Of a stretch of 64,000 bases of DNA, positions 10,495-22,372 are shown one piece after another (position 1 is the stretch's first letter; each line of letters begins with the position of its first letter). Origin of the DNA: Symbiodinium natans. Lineage: Eukaryota > Sar > Dinophyceae > Suessiales > Symbiodiniaceae. The stretch lies in contig CAJNDS010001046.1 of the NCBI GenBank assembly GCA_905221605.1, positions 407,501 through 471,500 on the forward strand, written 5' to 3'. The notes beneath the pieces were generated by a model, which did no database searches, had not been told where the DNA came from, and was given only the letters and a program-made list of their open reading frames with translations. Position numbers and translations under genes: made by a program.

Positions 10495-12180
10495 AAACCT
10501 AAACCCTTAATCTTTAAACCCTACAGGGTTAAGGTTTAAAGATTTAGGGTTTACGACTCGGGCATTCAAACTTAAGCCGGCAATTCAGCCTAAACGCTCA
10601 ACCTTTAAACCTCACAGGGTTGAGGTTTCAAGGCTTAGGGTTCAAGTCAAGATTTAAGCGCTTAAAGCTAAGCCCATAGAGCTTAAACCTCAAGGGTTTA
10701 AGGTTTAGGCATTCTAGGCTGCCCAGTAACCTAGGCTCAAAAAAGGGTGCCCTTTTTTGCTTAAAGGGCTTTATAAGGGAACCTAAACCCCCCAAAAACG
10801 GAATAAGGGTACTACTGGGCATCCTAGCATTACAACATGAACCCTAAACGTTTTCGGGGTCTAAAAGGGTTCAAAGGTGTTAACTCCATTGGCGCTGGAG
10901 GTCTACACGCCCAGACCCTAGGTACCTGAGGTTTAGGCATTGCAAAGCCCCATAGGCGCTGAAGGTATACGCGCCCAGACCTTAGGTACCTGAGGTTTAG
11001 GCATTATAAGACCTTTAAACCCTACAAGGCTTTTAAAGGTTTAAGCTCTGGGGATTTAAACCTAGGTTGGGCAGCAAACCAACTGGTTCAAGCCTATAAA
11101 CCCTATAGGGCACCTATAAGGTTGGGCATTTAAACCGAAGAGGTTACCTTTAAACGCTATAGGTTTAAAGGTCCAGGTTCAAAACAGTTAGGCCCTATAG
11201 GGTTTAAAGGCTCGGGTTTTTTCGGGGATTATCTACCCTATCGGGGTTAGCCCTATAGGATTTTAACCCTACAGGGGTTAAAGGTTCAGGGTTTAAGATT
11301 AAGGGCATTGCAAAATTTACTGTTTTCCTTAGACCTCAAAGCATATAGGGTGTAGGGTTATAATGCTGAAGGTATAAATGCCCAGACCTTAGGTACATCA
11401 GGTTTAGGCATTAAAGCCTTTAAAGTCTGGGGGTTGAAACGTAGGTTTGGGCATTCAAACTGGTTTAAACCTTACGTAATCCCTATAGGGTCCTTTTGGG
11501 GGTTAGGTATTTAAACCGAATAGGTTGCCTTCGAATGCTATAGGTTTAAAGGTCGAGGTTCGAAACTTTTAAGGTTGTAGGGTTTACAGGTTTATGACTT
11601 GTTCAGGCTTTGTCTACCCTATTCAGGGTAGCCCTATAGGGTTTTAACCCTACAGGGGTTAAAGGTTCAGGGTTTAGGGTTTAGGGCATTGCAAAAACGT
11701 AACCCTAAACCCTCAGAAATTTAACCCCTTTCCCTAAACCTTAAACCCTAAACCCTAAACCCCTAACTGTTTCCTTAAGCCTCAAAGCCCGATAAGGTCT
11801 AAGGTTATAACGCTGAAGGTATAGATGCCCAGACCTTAGGTACACCAGGTTTAAGCAATAAAACCTTTAAGCCCTATAAGGCTTTTTTAAAGGTTTAAGG
11901 TCTGGGGGTGTAAACGTAGGCTTGGGCATTCAAATTAGTTTAAGCCTTAAACCCTATAGGGTACCTTTAGGGTTCGGGTGTTTTCAGGGTTCATCTACCC
12001 TGCCGGGGTTAGCCCTATAGGGCTTAAATGCTATGAGGGGTTAAAGGCTTAGAGTTTAAGGCTCAGAGCATTGCAAAAACGTAAACCTAAACCCTGAGGG
12101 ATTTAACCACTTTACTGTTTTCCTTAAGCCTTGAAGCATATAGAGTTTAGGGTTATAACGCTAAACTCTCTAGGATTAGA
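10495..12180. repeat. interstitial telomere-like palindromic tract
   Basis: About 1.7 kb made of degenerate CCCTAAA and TTTAGGG units on both strands, arranged as short palindromes (CCCTATAGGG, CCCTACAGGG). A longer-order repeat is present: the box GCTGAAGGTATA followed by GCCCAGACCTTAGGTAC recurs at about 10891, 10955, 11362 and 11810. A second box (CTGTTTTCCTTAGACCTCAAAGC-like) precedes the last two and recurs near 12113 without the first. Spacing is roughly 410-450 bp between the later copies. Confidence 0.85.
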
Positions 12181-12592
12181 ACCTTGTACCCCCATATTGT
12201 AGGCCTGGAGGCTTTAATCCGATACCGTAAATCCATAGAGTTCTGCTTATGTTTGTAGGCCTTGCCTGCTGTGGGAATGCAAAGGAAAAGTACCAAAAGT
12301 ACCCACTGCCTGTATGTGTGTAGGGTAGTGTTGCATATCGACTACAGATAATGGAGAAGCTCAAACCATAAGACTAGGAAGTATTCGAGCGCATAAGGTG
12401 ATGCGGAACAATCATGTTCTGTCAGCCCCGGGACGCGAGAATACCGTGAGCAAATATTTGTTCAACATTTCCGGCTTAATTGCCGGCTCGGTGTCTAGGG
12501 TTGATTCAGGATCGGTTGTTGCTACGATTAGATCGGAAGGGAATCTGGATAATAAAAGTATGTAAAATGGTAGATCTTTTGGGGGGGGAAGC

Positions 12593-12620
12593 ATATATAT
12601 ATATATATATGTATATATAC
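12593..12620. repeat. (AT)n microsatellite
   Basis: Alternating TA run following eight G. Confidence 0.85.
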
Positions 12621-12743
12621 TTTGTTCATTTGGAGTAGTTGCTTGATGAGCTAACTGATTCTTGTTGAGATTTGTGTGTCTGCTTCAAATACAAATCTCC
12701 CTTTCCCACCGTGCGGCCGCAGAATCTGAGGATGCCGCAGAGC

Positions 12744-12792
12744 AGGCTGCACGGGCTGCACGGGCTGCACAGGCTGCACGGGCTGCACGGGC
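12744..12792 (+). repeat. 9-bp minisatellite (GGGCTGCAC)
   Basis: Five to six tandem 9-mers. The unit is a multiple of three, so it is open in several frames (AARAAR on plus). No reliable gene around it. Confidence 0.8.
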
Positions 12793-13194
12793 TGGGGAGC
12801 TTGATGTTGCCTCTGAAGTGCCTGCGGTGCCTGTTGCACCTCAGGAACCTCGGTCGCGACTCGGTCACAATGCAATGCAAACGATATCTCGTTGCAACAC
12901 CCTTGCCTTTGACAGACACTGGCCTAACTGACATGAGCCCCTGGTAGAGAGTGCGTCAGCAAATTCAATGAACCATCATCTTGATACGCACAATAGGGTT
13001 GCCAGGAACGTACTGGGGAGGATTGCATAATATTACATATACCACCTTCAAATGGACTTGGCATGGCTCTTGGTGAGGCGCGGGGGATTGAGATGACTGG
13101 AGAGGGCGAATGACTCAATTGCTCAACTGGAACTTTGCAACTGATGAAGTGTGCTGCCAAAGTATCTTTTCAATCCTACGTGAACGTATCCGAC

Positions 13195-13490
13195 TCGGCC
13201 CAGGTTCCTACGAATTTGAATAAGATTCCTGCTAAATCAATACGAATGCTATGAACCCGACTCAATGTCATCGGAAGCCTCTTCACACGAATAGGAATCC
13301 TTTCAAAATTAGTACCAATCATTGTTCGGCTCACTTTTTAATGGGATTCGTATAAATTCTAGTAGGATGCTCATTCGTTTACAAGGGCCTCCGAATATTT
13401 TTCATAAGACTCCTATTGAAGTAACCCGAACCCTATGAATCCTATTGAATTTTATCGGAACCCTATTCAAACGGTTAGCAATCCGATTAC
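13195..13490. repeat. degenerate short-period repeat (CGAAYCCTATTGAA-like)
   Basis: AT-rich stretch where variants of CGAATCCTAT, AGGAATCCT and CCTATTGAA recur every 20-40 bases on both strands. Too diverged to give a firm consensus. Confidence 0.4.
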
Positions 13491-13527
13491 AGTTAATTGC
13501 AAGCCACAATGTCGAGCAAAGTGGTGA

Positions 13528-13529
<2 letters not shown>

Positions 13530-13563
<34 letters not shown>

Positions 13564-13615
13564 GTATACAGATATATATATATATAGTAAATATAATATA
13601 TATATATATATACCT
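13530..13615. repeat. (AT)n microsatellite cluster
   Basis: Three long TA runs separated by CATATGTATACAG and AGTAAATATAA. Confidence 0.9.
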
Positions 13616-13644
13616 ATTCTGTATTTCTATAGGTACTCTCACCA

Positions 13645-13725
13645 CCTTCCTTCCTTCCTTGCTTGCTTCCTTCCTTCCTTGCTTGCTTGCTTCCTTCCTT
13701 CCTTGCTTCCTTCCTTCCTTCCTTT
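13645..13725 (+). repeat. (CTTC)n/(CTTG)n tetranucleotide repeat
   Basis: CCTT units with regularly placed GCTT variants form a higher-order pattern. Confidence 0.9.
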
Positions 13726-13994
13726 ACCATAAGAGCAAACGAGAAGGTTTCCTTTTAAAATTTAAGGAAACACAGAGGTTTTCATATTACAAAACGTGAT
13801 ATTAAAAGGTGCTCCTATGAAAATAGAGTTCGTGCTGCAATAGATAGTATGTATTATTCAATCTACCAGAACGAATATATACATATATATATATATATAT
13901 GTATATTGTACAATACAGGTTCTCTACTATATCCGCCGACCCCAGCCGAGGGCCGCGTCAGTGAAGACCCACTGCTTCTTAGACCTTCCACCGC

Positions 13995-14180
13995 ACCGCC
14001 CCCACCCCCCCCCTTCACCCCCCACGCCCCCACCACCCCTTCTGGGGTTCCAGCACACGCCCGCCCTCAACCCTCCCACCGCCCCCACCACTCTCACCCC
14101 CCCCCCCCCCCCCCCCGCCCCCGCCCCCCCCGCCCACTCCCACCCCCCCACCTCCCCCCACCCCCCCGCCCACTCCCCCC
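13995..14180 (+). repeat. C-rich low-complexity tract
   Basis: Runs of C broken by A, G and T; the minus strand is G-rich. Polyproline and polyglycine ORFs here are artefacts. Confidence 0.85.
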
Positions 14181-14444
14181 GTGCCTTGGACGCTTAACGT
14201 CTATTCTGCGCGTGCTCTTTGTTTTCTTGGATTCTTCCTTTCTGAAATTGGGTTCTCGTTTGAGGCGTTCTATCGGATCGCTTCTTGGAGGAGTTTTGAC
14301 GTGAGGCCGCGGGGACGACACGGTCAAGGGAGGGGGTTCGGAACATTTTGCTGGGAGAGGGGCGTGGCGGGGAGCGTGACATTCGGTTGATGGGCAGGGG
14401 AGTGGGGACACGTGGATGCTCCTCTGTGCCCTCCGCGTTTGCAA

Positions 14445-14530
14445 GCCCTCCGCGCCCTCCGCCCCTCCGCGACCTCCGCGCCCTCCGCGCCCTCCGCGCC
14501 CTCCGCGCCCTCCGCGCCCTCCGCGCCCTC
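14445..14530 (+). repeat. 9-bp minisatellite (CTCCGCGCC)
   Basis: About nine tandem units, open in all frames as (ALR)n, (PSA)n or (RPP)n. No gene supported. Confidence 0.9.
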
Positions 14531-14929
14531 GTCCCGGACACAGTGTGCTGATGCTAAGGGTGCATTGCGTCTATTCTGCGGGTGCGTTGCGTCTATTCTG
14601 CGGGTGTTTCCTTTGTAAAGTATTTGTTTACAAGGCACGCACGTGTAGCATAGCCTTTAATTTAAGTGTCCATCTTACCCACTCCCCCCCCCCACCCACC
14701 CCCACCCAACCACACCCCCCAAAAATACCCACATGACAAAGGCAGACTTCCCCGGCCCCAACCCCACCCCCCCGCCCACAGGCCTGCTGCCTGCTTCATC
14801 ACCCCTCACACTTGCACTGCATGCCCACCGCGGCCTTCTGCGAAGCAGAATTGGGCCGACCCCCGCGTGCCGCCGGTGAACGGTTTTTTTTTCGTGGTTT
14901 TTTGCGTCGCCACGGAGGCCCCCAGAGGG

Positions 14930-15045
14930 CGCGCATCATGAGCATCAGCGGGTCCAGCCCGGGACCCCCAGGCGCGCATCAGGAGCATCAGGCGGCTCCC
15001 GGGGCGGGACCCCGGGGGCGCATCAGGAGCATGATGCCTCCCAAA
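14930..15045 (+). repeat. about 45-bp tandem repeat, 2-3 copies
   Basis: GCGCATCAGGAGCATCAGG followed by CCGGGGCGGGACCCC recurs with changes. A related CATCATGAGCATCAGC stretch is found at about 52440. Confidence 0.6.
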
Positions 15046-15089
15046 GGGCGGGCATAAGCGACGTGTCTAAGCCCGGGGGTAGGAAAAAG

Positions 15090-15297
15090 GGAGCTTAGGG
15101 ACCTTGTAAAGTGCTTAGAAACCTTAAGGGAGTCTAGGAGCCTCAAACGCTTAGAGATTTGAAGGGAGTTTAGGGGCCTGAAAATGCTTAGAAACTTTGA
15201 GGGAGGAGCCTCAAACGCTTAGAGGTTTTAAGGGAGTTTAGGGGCCTCAAAATGCTTAGAAACTTCAAGGGAGTTTAGGGGCCTCAAACGCTTAGAG
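15090..15297 (+). repeat. about 41-bp tandem repeat, 5 copies
   Basis: Unit GGGAGTTTAGGGGCCTCAAA followed by CGCTTAGAGA or TGCTTAGAAACTT. Some copies are shortened. Confidence 0.8.
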
Positions 15298-15411
15298 AAA
15301 CCCCACCCAACCCTGTGACGGATCTGCTCGCCCCGCGCTTCTGCCTGCGCTGCCCGCCTATGGGCGCAGCCCCTTAAAATATATATGTATATTCATCTTT
15401 ATTTATATTTT

Positions 15412-15575
15412 ACAGAGGAGCCGGGGACCAACGAGCACCGGAGGACCAGGGGACCAGATAACCACAGGACCGGACCGGACCAACGGGCAGAACAGAGGAC
15501 GACCGCAGGACCAGAGGACCAGAGGACCAGGGGACCACAGGACCAGAGGACGAAAGGACCAGAGGACCAGACCGG
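15412..15575 (+). repeat. 9-10-bp repeats (GGACCAGAG)
   Basis: Many variants of GGACCAGAG and GGACCGGACC in tandem. Confidence 0.8.
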
Positions 15576-15837
15576 TGGGCCGGATATTCTTTTCGTTTTT
15601 GCTTGTTTTTGCTTTTGATCTCTATTTTTTCGCTTTTGATCCTGTTATGCTTTTGATCCTTAAGCCCCGAGGGGTCTCCTCGTCTTTCGATGTTTGCTCA
15701 CACTGACGTCGTCAGCTGATCTTAACTCGTCCGTTCTCCAGCATGCACAGCATGCGCTTCTTCGTCTATCGACGAGGGCCCAGGGGAGGAAAGCGCCCAG
15801 TAAGAATAGACATTCGTAGACCAATTCCACTCACGAC

Positions 15838-15920
15838 CCCAGGACAACACCCGACAACACCCCGGCGACACCCCGACAACAATCGGACAACACCAGGACA
15901 ACACCGGGACAACACCGGAT
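15838..15920 (+). repeat. 11-12-bp repeats (ACAACACCGGG)
   Basis: About seven imperfect units of GACAACACC plus a variable linker. Confidence 0.8.
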
Positions 15921-17130
15921 TCTTCCACCGGCAGTTTGGAAACATCCTGGAATATTCAATGTGCCGCGGTCAAAAATAGGCACCAACGCCAGCCGACAAC
16001 AATGTGCAGAATGTCCAGCACTCGACTAACTCGACCTTACGTAACTCGACTAATCACCAGGGGGCCACATTTCCTTCCACATCCTGCGACATCCTTCGAC
16101 ATCCTCCGACATCCTCCGTGAGACCCGGATCCAGTGGCTGCCAGGTCGCAGGGGCTGGTCTCTGCGCCTGTGCCGGTTCAATTGGCGGCGGTACCTGGCG
16201 CTGACGAACTAGATCCCGGGACTTTGCTAAACTTTGCTAGGGCTTTTTCACGTTACATTCTGCTGCAGATTGTCGAGGAGAGCACGATCCAGGTTGGAAC
16301 CCAACCTGTGGAGCTAGCGCCCTCGGCACACGAGAAATCACAACACCACAACACTCGCCAAGCAAGCGACAAAAGCGACAAAAACACGCTTAGAGAGCGT
16401 AAGGTGAGCACTGTGAGGTTTTTGGCAAAGGTCCAGCCAGATGGGTCTGTTTCCAACACCTCCCGCTGCAAAACACTGCGCGAACAATCGCTTCTGAAAT
16501 CTTCATTTTTGTTTCTAACAAGTCTCAACCATCTTGAGCCTCAATGACGTCGCCTTGCCTCACAGGAACCTCTCCAACGCAACACTCGCACCGAGACACA
16601 AAGTCGAGGAGACGGCGTCGTAACATGCTTTCATGCTTCAGATGTTCTCAAGATTTGTCGGCGACAACTTGCGACTTGACTCTTGAGCTCGTAAACTGGG
16701 TCACTGGCCATCGTCGGACCGGTGGCTTCAAAGTTCCCGACGGCCCGGCCGGTAAAGAGAACGTCTCTTCGCCTAGAGACCCAAACAGACAGAAGTGGCT
16801 CCGTTGAGACAGAGAGAGAGAGCGAAGAGAGAGCAAGAGAGAGAGAGAGAGAGAGCAAACAAAAAAAAGATAATGAACCAACTTTGTACTCTGAAATAGG
16901 GGTCTACCATGCAGAACCTCACAATAGTGCCACAAACACGCAATCGATCAACCTTTCGTGCATTCGCGAGCATGGCGCTTTGAGCCAGACACATGACATC
17001 AAAAAACATCGAACACCAGACCGTGAGTCTCCTCGTGTCATCTCTCGTCCCTATGTTTTGGTATTCTCTTTTCGTCTTCTCTTTTTGACCTTTTCCGTTC
17101 TTCTCTTCTCTCCGGTCCATCCGACCGTGC
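15921..17130. other. no gene resolved; candidate exons on plus
   Basis: A plus-strand mini-exon IVEESTIQ (16268-16291) lies between CTGCTGCAG and GTTGGA, and VSTVRFLAK follows near 16404. A (GA)n run lies at 16811-16856. Not enough to call a gene. Confidence 0.25.
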
Positions 17131-17132
17131 AG

Positions 17133-17182
17133 GTCGAGCCACGGCTGCTGGAGCAGTGGCTGCAGCGGCTGCACCTGGCCGC
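17133..17182 (+). CDS. candidate single exon with strong acceptor
   Basis: A long pyrimidine tract (17070-17120) and GTGCAG precede GTC, giving VEPRLLEQWLQRLHLAA, an amphipathic helix. A GC donor could follow CACCTG. The acceptor is among the best in the window, but no flanking exons were firmly linked. Possibly part of a plus-strand gene with the exon-like text at 16.27-16.43 kb. Confidence 0.25.
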
Positions 17183-17369
17183 GATGTCACAACAACATAC
17201 ACCAACACGTCGCACCATCGCAAGTTCGCGTCGGCTTTAGACCAGATCTGGCCGCAATCTGGCCTTCCCCGCCCAGAAACTTGCCCCGCCCCCCCACTCT
17301 GTGTGTACAGGAGCCTCCAGACAGTTGCTCCCAACCAGGGCCTCAGCCTCCCACAGGGCAAACCCTACC

Positions 17370-17496
17370 CTTAAAAAAAGCCTTGTTGCATGGGCCCCTT
17401 TGGAACCCTCCCCTTGAGACCCCCCCCCTGGCCCCTCCTAGAACCGTCGCGCATGCTACACTGTTACACCCTGCGTTCGCAAGCCTTTACAATTCT
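17370..17496 (+). repeat. dispersed element, 3' half copy
   Basis: CCTCCCCTTGAGACCCC followed by CGCGCATGCTACAC and GCAAGCCTTTACAATTC matches the middle and end of copies at 3.88-4.14 and 23.85-24.07 kb. Confidence 0.45.
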
Positions 17497-20400
17497 TTCG
17501 CACCAGCTGTGATATTTCCCATAAAGATGTGTTAGAGACAAACTAAGCGGCTTTGAAAAGGAAAGTGAAGCGTGGAAGCAGCATGGAGTGAAACCGTCGT
17601 TCATGAAAAAGGATGTGAAATGAGGCGCGGCGCTTGAAAGCTAAGCTGCCTCGTGCTACATCAGTAGCAGAATGACTCCTGGAAAAATCTGTGGACCCCG
17701 CAAATCACCGCATCATGGGCGCAAGAACTCTCCTGTTCGCTGGTGGAACTCAACACCGCGTTCTAAGGAGAGCGTCGGAGAGCGTGCGCAGGGTGCGCGA
17801 TTCTTCCGGAGGGGCGCACGACTCGCCTAAAAACCACGGCATACGGCATGGCTTTCTTGACATATGGCTGAGAAGATCTGCGTCCTCGACAATGCACCAC
17901 CCTACCTCTGACACCAAACTAGAGATAGAAGAATAAAGACAAACTCCTGCTTCAGAGCCTAGGACCTTAGGAGGGAGTTTCTTGAGTGCAGCATCGCATC
18001 GTGGGAATGCCAGCTTACAGATGACGGAGGGGGCTAAGCCTGCGGCGTGGAAAGTCCATCTGGAAAGTCCATCTTCTTTAAGGTGGTTACTTCGGAAGGC
18101 CTTTGCTGTAAGGTGCACAGCAGGATCTGGAAAGCATGCCATTTGTGAAAGGGGCAGACAGTGATCACAAGTGTGTTGAGAAGCTTGGAAGATTCGAGAG
18201 CTTGTGGGAAGAGGTGTTGCACCCAGTGGCAACCTTGGCTCCAATGCAAGGCGAACTTCATGGCCAAGGCGGAGATTCAGGGAAGGAGAAAGTCGGATGG
18301 GCTCCAATCCCATCGGCCATTCCTTGTCAGGAGGCTCCAAGGTTGGGAGAGCCCCGGAAGGGGGGGGGGGGGAGGGGGAAACGCGCTTCCTGAATGGAAC
18401 GCGATGGGCCCACCTAAGGGCCGAAAGGGTTCAACTCCTATGCTCCGGTATGATACGGCATGGTTCTGGGCAACGGTCCTTTTCGGGCGGAGCATCAGGC
18501 GGCCGATGGCGCCCCAAGGCAAAGGCCAGGATTTGAATGAGGACTTGCTGAAGAGGGCAATGGCTCGGCAACGTCCCGGAACATCCCGGAACACGACACC
18601 GTGCGGAGGAGGGGGAAGGTTGGAGGCGTCGACTCCGCCGAGGGTCAAACATGAAAAAATGCTTGGCAGGGTACGGATTTTTCGTTGGCGGTAGGGTTTG
18701 TTAGTGGGTCTTGTTGTCTTTCTTTGGGTCTTGCGTTTTTTTGTTGGTCTTTTTCCTTCCGTAAGCTCCCTCAAACAGCAGTGTTGCTTCGTGGGTTTTT
18801 TCAAGCAGACTAGCCGATGAAGCTGCTGAGGCTGCCAACAAAGGCTTGCGCTAAAGAGTACAGCGAGCGGTTTTCATTGTGCACTTAGGAGCTTCTGAGG
18901 CGACCGTGCCCAGTTTTGGCCTCGCGGCTTCCCACTGATGTGGCCAAGGGCGCGAAACTTCCGGGCCCCAACGCAAATCTTGGAGCATCTACGGGTCACT
19001 CATCCCGGTCTTCCCTGGGGCAAGGAGATTGGTGGTGGCAGGCTTGCCTTGCTGGCGGTCTCAGGGTTTCAGTCAGATGGCCTCGCAAAAAATGCTCCAA
19101 GTTTCTGCGCTGCCCTGTTTCGGCACCGGTTGGACCTTCAAGCTTCATCAGTGTTTGGTTGACAGCTAGGATGTAGACAGTTTCCCTTCACTTTGCTTTC
19201 GGTAGAGCGGTGTGATTGCAAGGGAAAAACTGAGTCCGCACGATTCCCCCTTTTTGGCAGGCTTAGGAGTCAGGACTCGAAAATCATCGCCACAATACGG
19301 GCCAATGGAGCATGGGCCTTGCCAGGCTCTCCGAGTAGCCGTGCTAAGAGAACTGCACAGGCTAAATAACAGAACCGAAAATTGACGCAATAGCACTGAC
19401 CCGAATTCACTATTGAGAATTGTCAATTGACTGGCCTAGCTGTATAGTTCAAGCATTCTGGCCAAGAGAATTCACCCCAAATTTACTAGTCACAGTACTT
19501 ACAATACTTTTCTTTTCGAGATTCATACAAAGAGCGTGAAATCTCCGGATTCCATTAACTCTGGGTCTAGATTTTCACCGCATTTCGATTGCATTCAACA
19601 GCTTAGAGAGTTTAAACAGTCTCAGTTGTCTTTGATTTACGGCTGTCTGAACCCTTCTTGCCGACCCATGTCAGAGGCGAAATGGACTTTAAACAATAGA
19701 AGCTACACAAGTTCGTTTAGTATGTGCTAGTGCAATCTTCAGGGGCCATGCGGGATGAGCGGGATGTCGTGGGATGAACTTATGTGATATCAATGATATT
19801 GTGTTGTTGTCTCCTTCTTGTGAGAGAAGTTTGCACAGGGCTGGAGAAAAGCCTTTGCGAGGCGCAGTGTAGCGGTGTAGCGGGAACCTTCTGCCCTGTT
19901 GGCCCCTTCTAGCCGCTTCTAGCCTCAACATGCTTCAGCTATTCGGCCTGCTGCGGCTGCGGCTGCACTGTCGCTGCTGGTGCAGCGGCACCTTGACTGC
20001 AGCGAAAAAGCTGTCAAAGTCTCACGAATGGTCACCGAGGTCGCAACCGGTGTCGTACTCAGCGGGCCTACCCGACTCTTCGGCTGCAAAGCGCTAGACA
20101 TGGCCAGACATGGACAGACATACCCGACAAACAAAGGGCAGAGTTGCCAAATCGGCCTTGTCTGCACTCTGGCCACCTCAAACATGCGGGAAACTGCTAG
20201 GAGCAGACGAATGACAAAAGCATGTTACATATGTTACTGTACTAGCCTCCGGTCGCACAGATGGCGACGGTACTGCCGGAACCAGCGGTGGCACCGTCGG
20301 CTGTGTCGGCTGTGTCGGCTGTGGTCTGACTCCTGGGGGTCAGAATCGGTCAGAAGGCAGACGGCGTGTTCCATGCGTGTCGGTGGGCAACCGTCCTGCG

Positions 20401-21020
20401 CTAGCTACATTCAGCATCTGCGGTGGCGCGCAAGGCGCATTGGCGTTGGGCGCCATTGGTGGTGCCGTGGCCATGGCCTGCGCAGGCACCTTTGCGATGA
20501 GGTGCACTGGTGCAAGATGCGAGTTCACGGCAGAACGCGCCCCGCTTATTGCGGATGGGATTGCGCTCTTTGCCATGTGCCCATGGAAGCTTACACCTAC
20601 CCTTACAGAGCAGCCAGCCGTGGGTGCCGAGGTCTTGATGGTCGGAGCCGCTGCCTGCAATGGAATAGAGAGAGAGAGAGGCGTCTCTCACACAGATGCC
20701 TCAACAAGCAGACTCTGTCATCACGAACTGAAGATCGAGGCAGAGATCAATACGATCTGCCGAATTGTATGCCATTGATGGCCCGCCTGCTTGGGTGCCG
20801 GAGTCGCTGGCGCGCCTCTGAGAGCAAAGAATTAGAAGAGAGAGATGAGCTTCAAGCTGAGCTTCCAGAGCGATGCTCATGGCACTAACCGGGTCACAAC
20901 CCAACTCCTCAACTCTCAAGTCGCACGGGCAGGCCTGTGCTTGGAGCCTCAGTTGTAGAGAAGCATGTAGAGAAGCGAATGTCGCGAAACACAGGAGTTC
21001 GACAAGTGCGTGTGGCTTTG
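17497..21020. other. no gene resolved
   Basis: Open stretches on both strands (minus 17750-18340, plus 18161-18694, plus 18938-19162, both strands 20340-20780) read partly protein-like, but none shows a recognisable domain or a splice-consistent frame. A run of 14 G interrupted by one A lies near 18361. Confidence 0.3.
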
Positions 21021-21023
21021 TAA

Positions 21024-22019
21024 TGGTAATGGTGGTGGGTGGTGGGTGGTGGGTGGTGGGTGGTGGGTGGTGGGTGGTGGGTGGTGGGTGGTGGGTGGTG
21101 GGTGTGTGTGGGGGTGTGGTGGGTGTGGTGGTGTGGTGGGGTGGTGGTGGGTGGTGGTGTGGTGTGTGGTGGGTGTGGTGTGGGGTGTGGTGGTGGGTGG
21201 GTGTGGTGGTGGTGGGTGGGTGGTGGGTGGTGGGTGGTGGGTGGGTGGGGTGGTGGTGGGGTGGTGGTGGGGGTGGTGGTGGGTGGTGGGTGTGGGGGGG
21301 TGGTGGTGGGTGGGTGGTGGGTTGGTGGGTGGGTGGGTGTTGGTTGGGTGGTGGGGTGGTGGTGGGTGGGTTGGTAGGGTGGTGGGTGTGGGTGGTGGGT
21401 GGGTGGGTGGTGGGTGGTGGGTGGGTGGTGTGGTGGGTGGTGGGGTTGGGTGGTGGGGTGGGTGGTGGGTGGTGGGTGGTGGGAGTGGTGGGGGTGGTGG
21501 GTGGTGGGTGGTGGGTGGGTGGTGGTGTGTGGGTGGTGGTGGGGGTGGGTGGTGGGTGGGGGGTGGCGGGTGGCGGTGTGGTGTGGTGGGTGGTGGGTGG
21601 GTGGGTGGTGGGTGGGGGTGGGTGGTGGGGTGGTGGGTGGTGGGTGGTGGTGGTGGTGGGTGGGGGTGGTGGGTGGGGTGGGTGGTGGGTGGTGGGTGGT
21701 GGGTGGGGGTGGTTGTGGGTGGTGGTGGTGGTGGGTGGGTGGGAGGGGTGGTTGGTGGTGAGGTGGAGGGTGGAGGGTGTTGGGTGGTGGGTGGTGGGGG
21801 GGTGGGTGTGGGGGGGTGGTGGGGTGGGGTGTGGGGTGGGGGGTTGGTGGGGTGGGGTGGTGGGTGGGGTGGGGGGGTGGTGGGGTGGTGGGGTGGGGGG
21901 TGGTGGGGTGGTGGGGGTGGGGGTGGTGGGGTGGTGGTGGGGTGGTGGGGTGGTGGGGTGGTGGGGTGGTGGGGTGGTGGGGTGGTGGGTGGTGGGTGGT
22001 GGTGGGTGGTGGGGGGTGG
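21024..22019 (+). repeat. 1-kb TGGTGGG array (G-rich strand on plus)
   Basis: About 1 kb built almost only of G and T, mostly heptamer TGGTGGG with GGT and GGGT variants. A and C are nearly absent from the plus strand. The many G3 runs make it a strong candidate for G-quadruplexes. ORFs of poly-Trp/Gly/Val or poly-Pro/His here are compositional artefacts. Confidence 0.95.
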
Positions 22020-22024
22020 GGGCC

Positions 22025-22372
22025 AAGAGCATCCACTGTCCGCACGATGATTACGTCCGCGTTAGCATTGCGCGAAATGCCCAGAGCCAACGCAATTCAC
22101 GTCTGCACGATGATTACGCCCGTGTTGCCACTGCTTTCGAATGGCCAGAGCATCCATGTCCGCACGAGGAGTACGTGCGTGTTAACAGTGTGCGAATGGC
22201 CAGAGCGCCCATGTCCGCACGATGATCAGTGCGTGCGAATGCCCAGAGTATCTATGTCCGCACGATGATTACGTCCGTGTTACCAGTGCGCGCGAATGCC
22301 CAGAGCATCCATGTCCGCACGATGGTTACGTCCGTGTTACCAGTGCGTGCGAATGCCCAGAGCATCCATGCT
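22025..22372 (+). repeat. about 57-bp tandem array, 6 copies
   Basis: Unit CCAGAGCATCCATGTCCGCA followed by CGATGATTACGTCCGTGTTA and CCAGTGCGTGCGAATGCC. Copies 5 and 6 are nearly identical; outer copies are diverged and copy 4 is shortened. It directly follows the TGGTGGG array. Alternating-frame ATG...CGCACGATGA ORFs are not credible genes. Confidence 0.85.

Noticed and set aside
10495-12180. A true chromosome end
   Set aside because: Repeats are degenerate, run in both orientations and are followed by unique sequence on both sides.
20701-22225. Very long ORFs (about 350-450 aa) of Trp/Gly/Val on plus and Pro/Thr/His on minus
   Set aside because: They are translations of the TGGTGGG array; open in all frames because the array has no stop codons.
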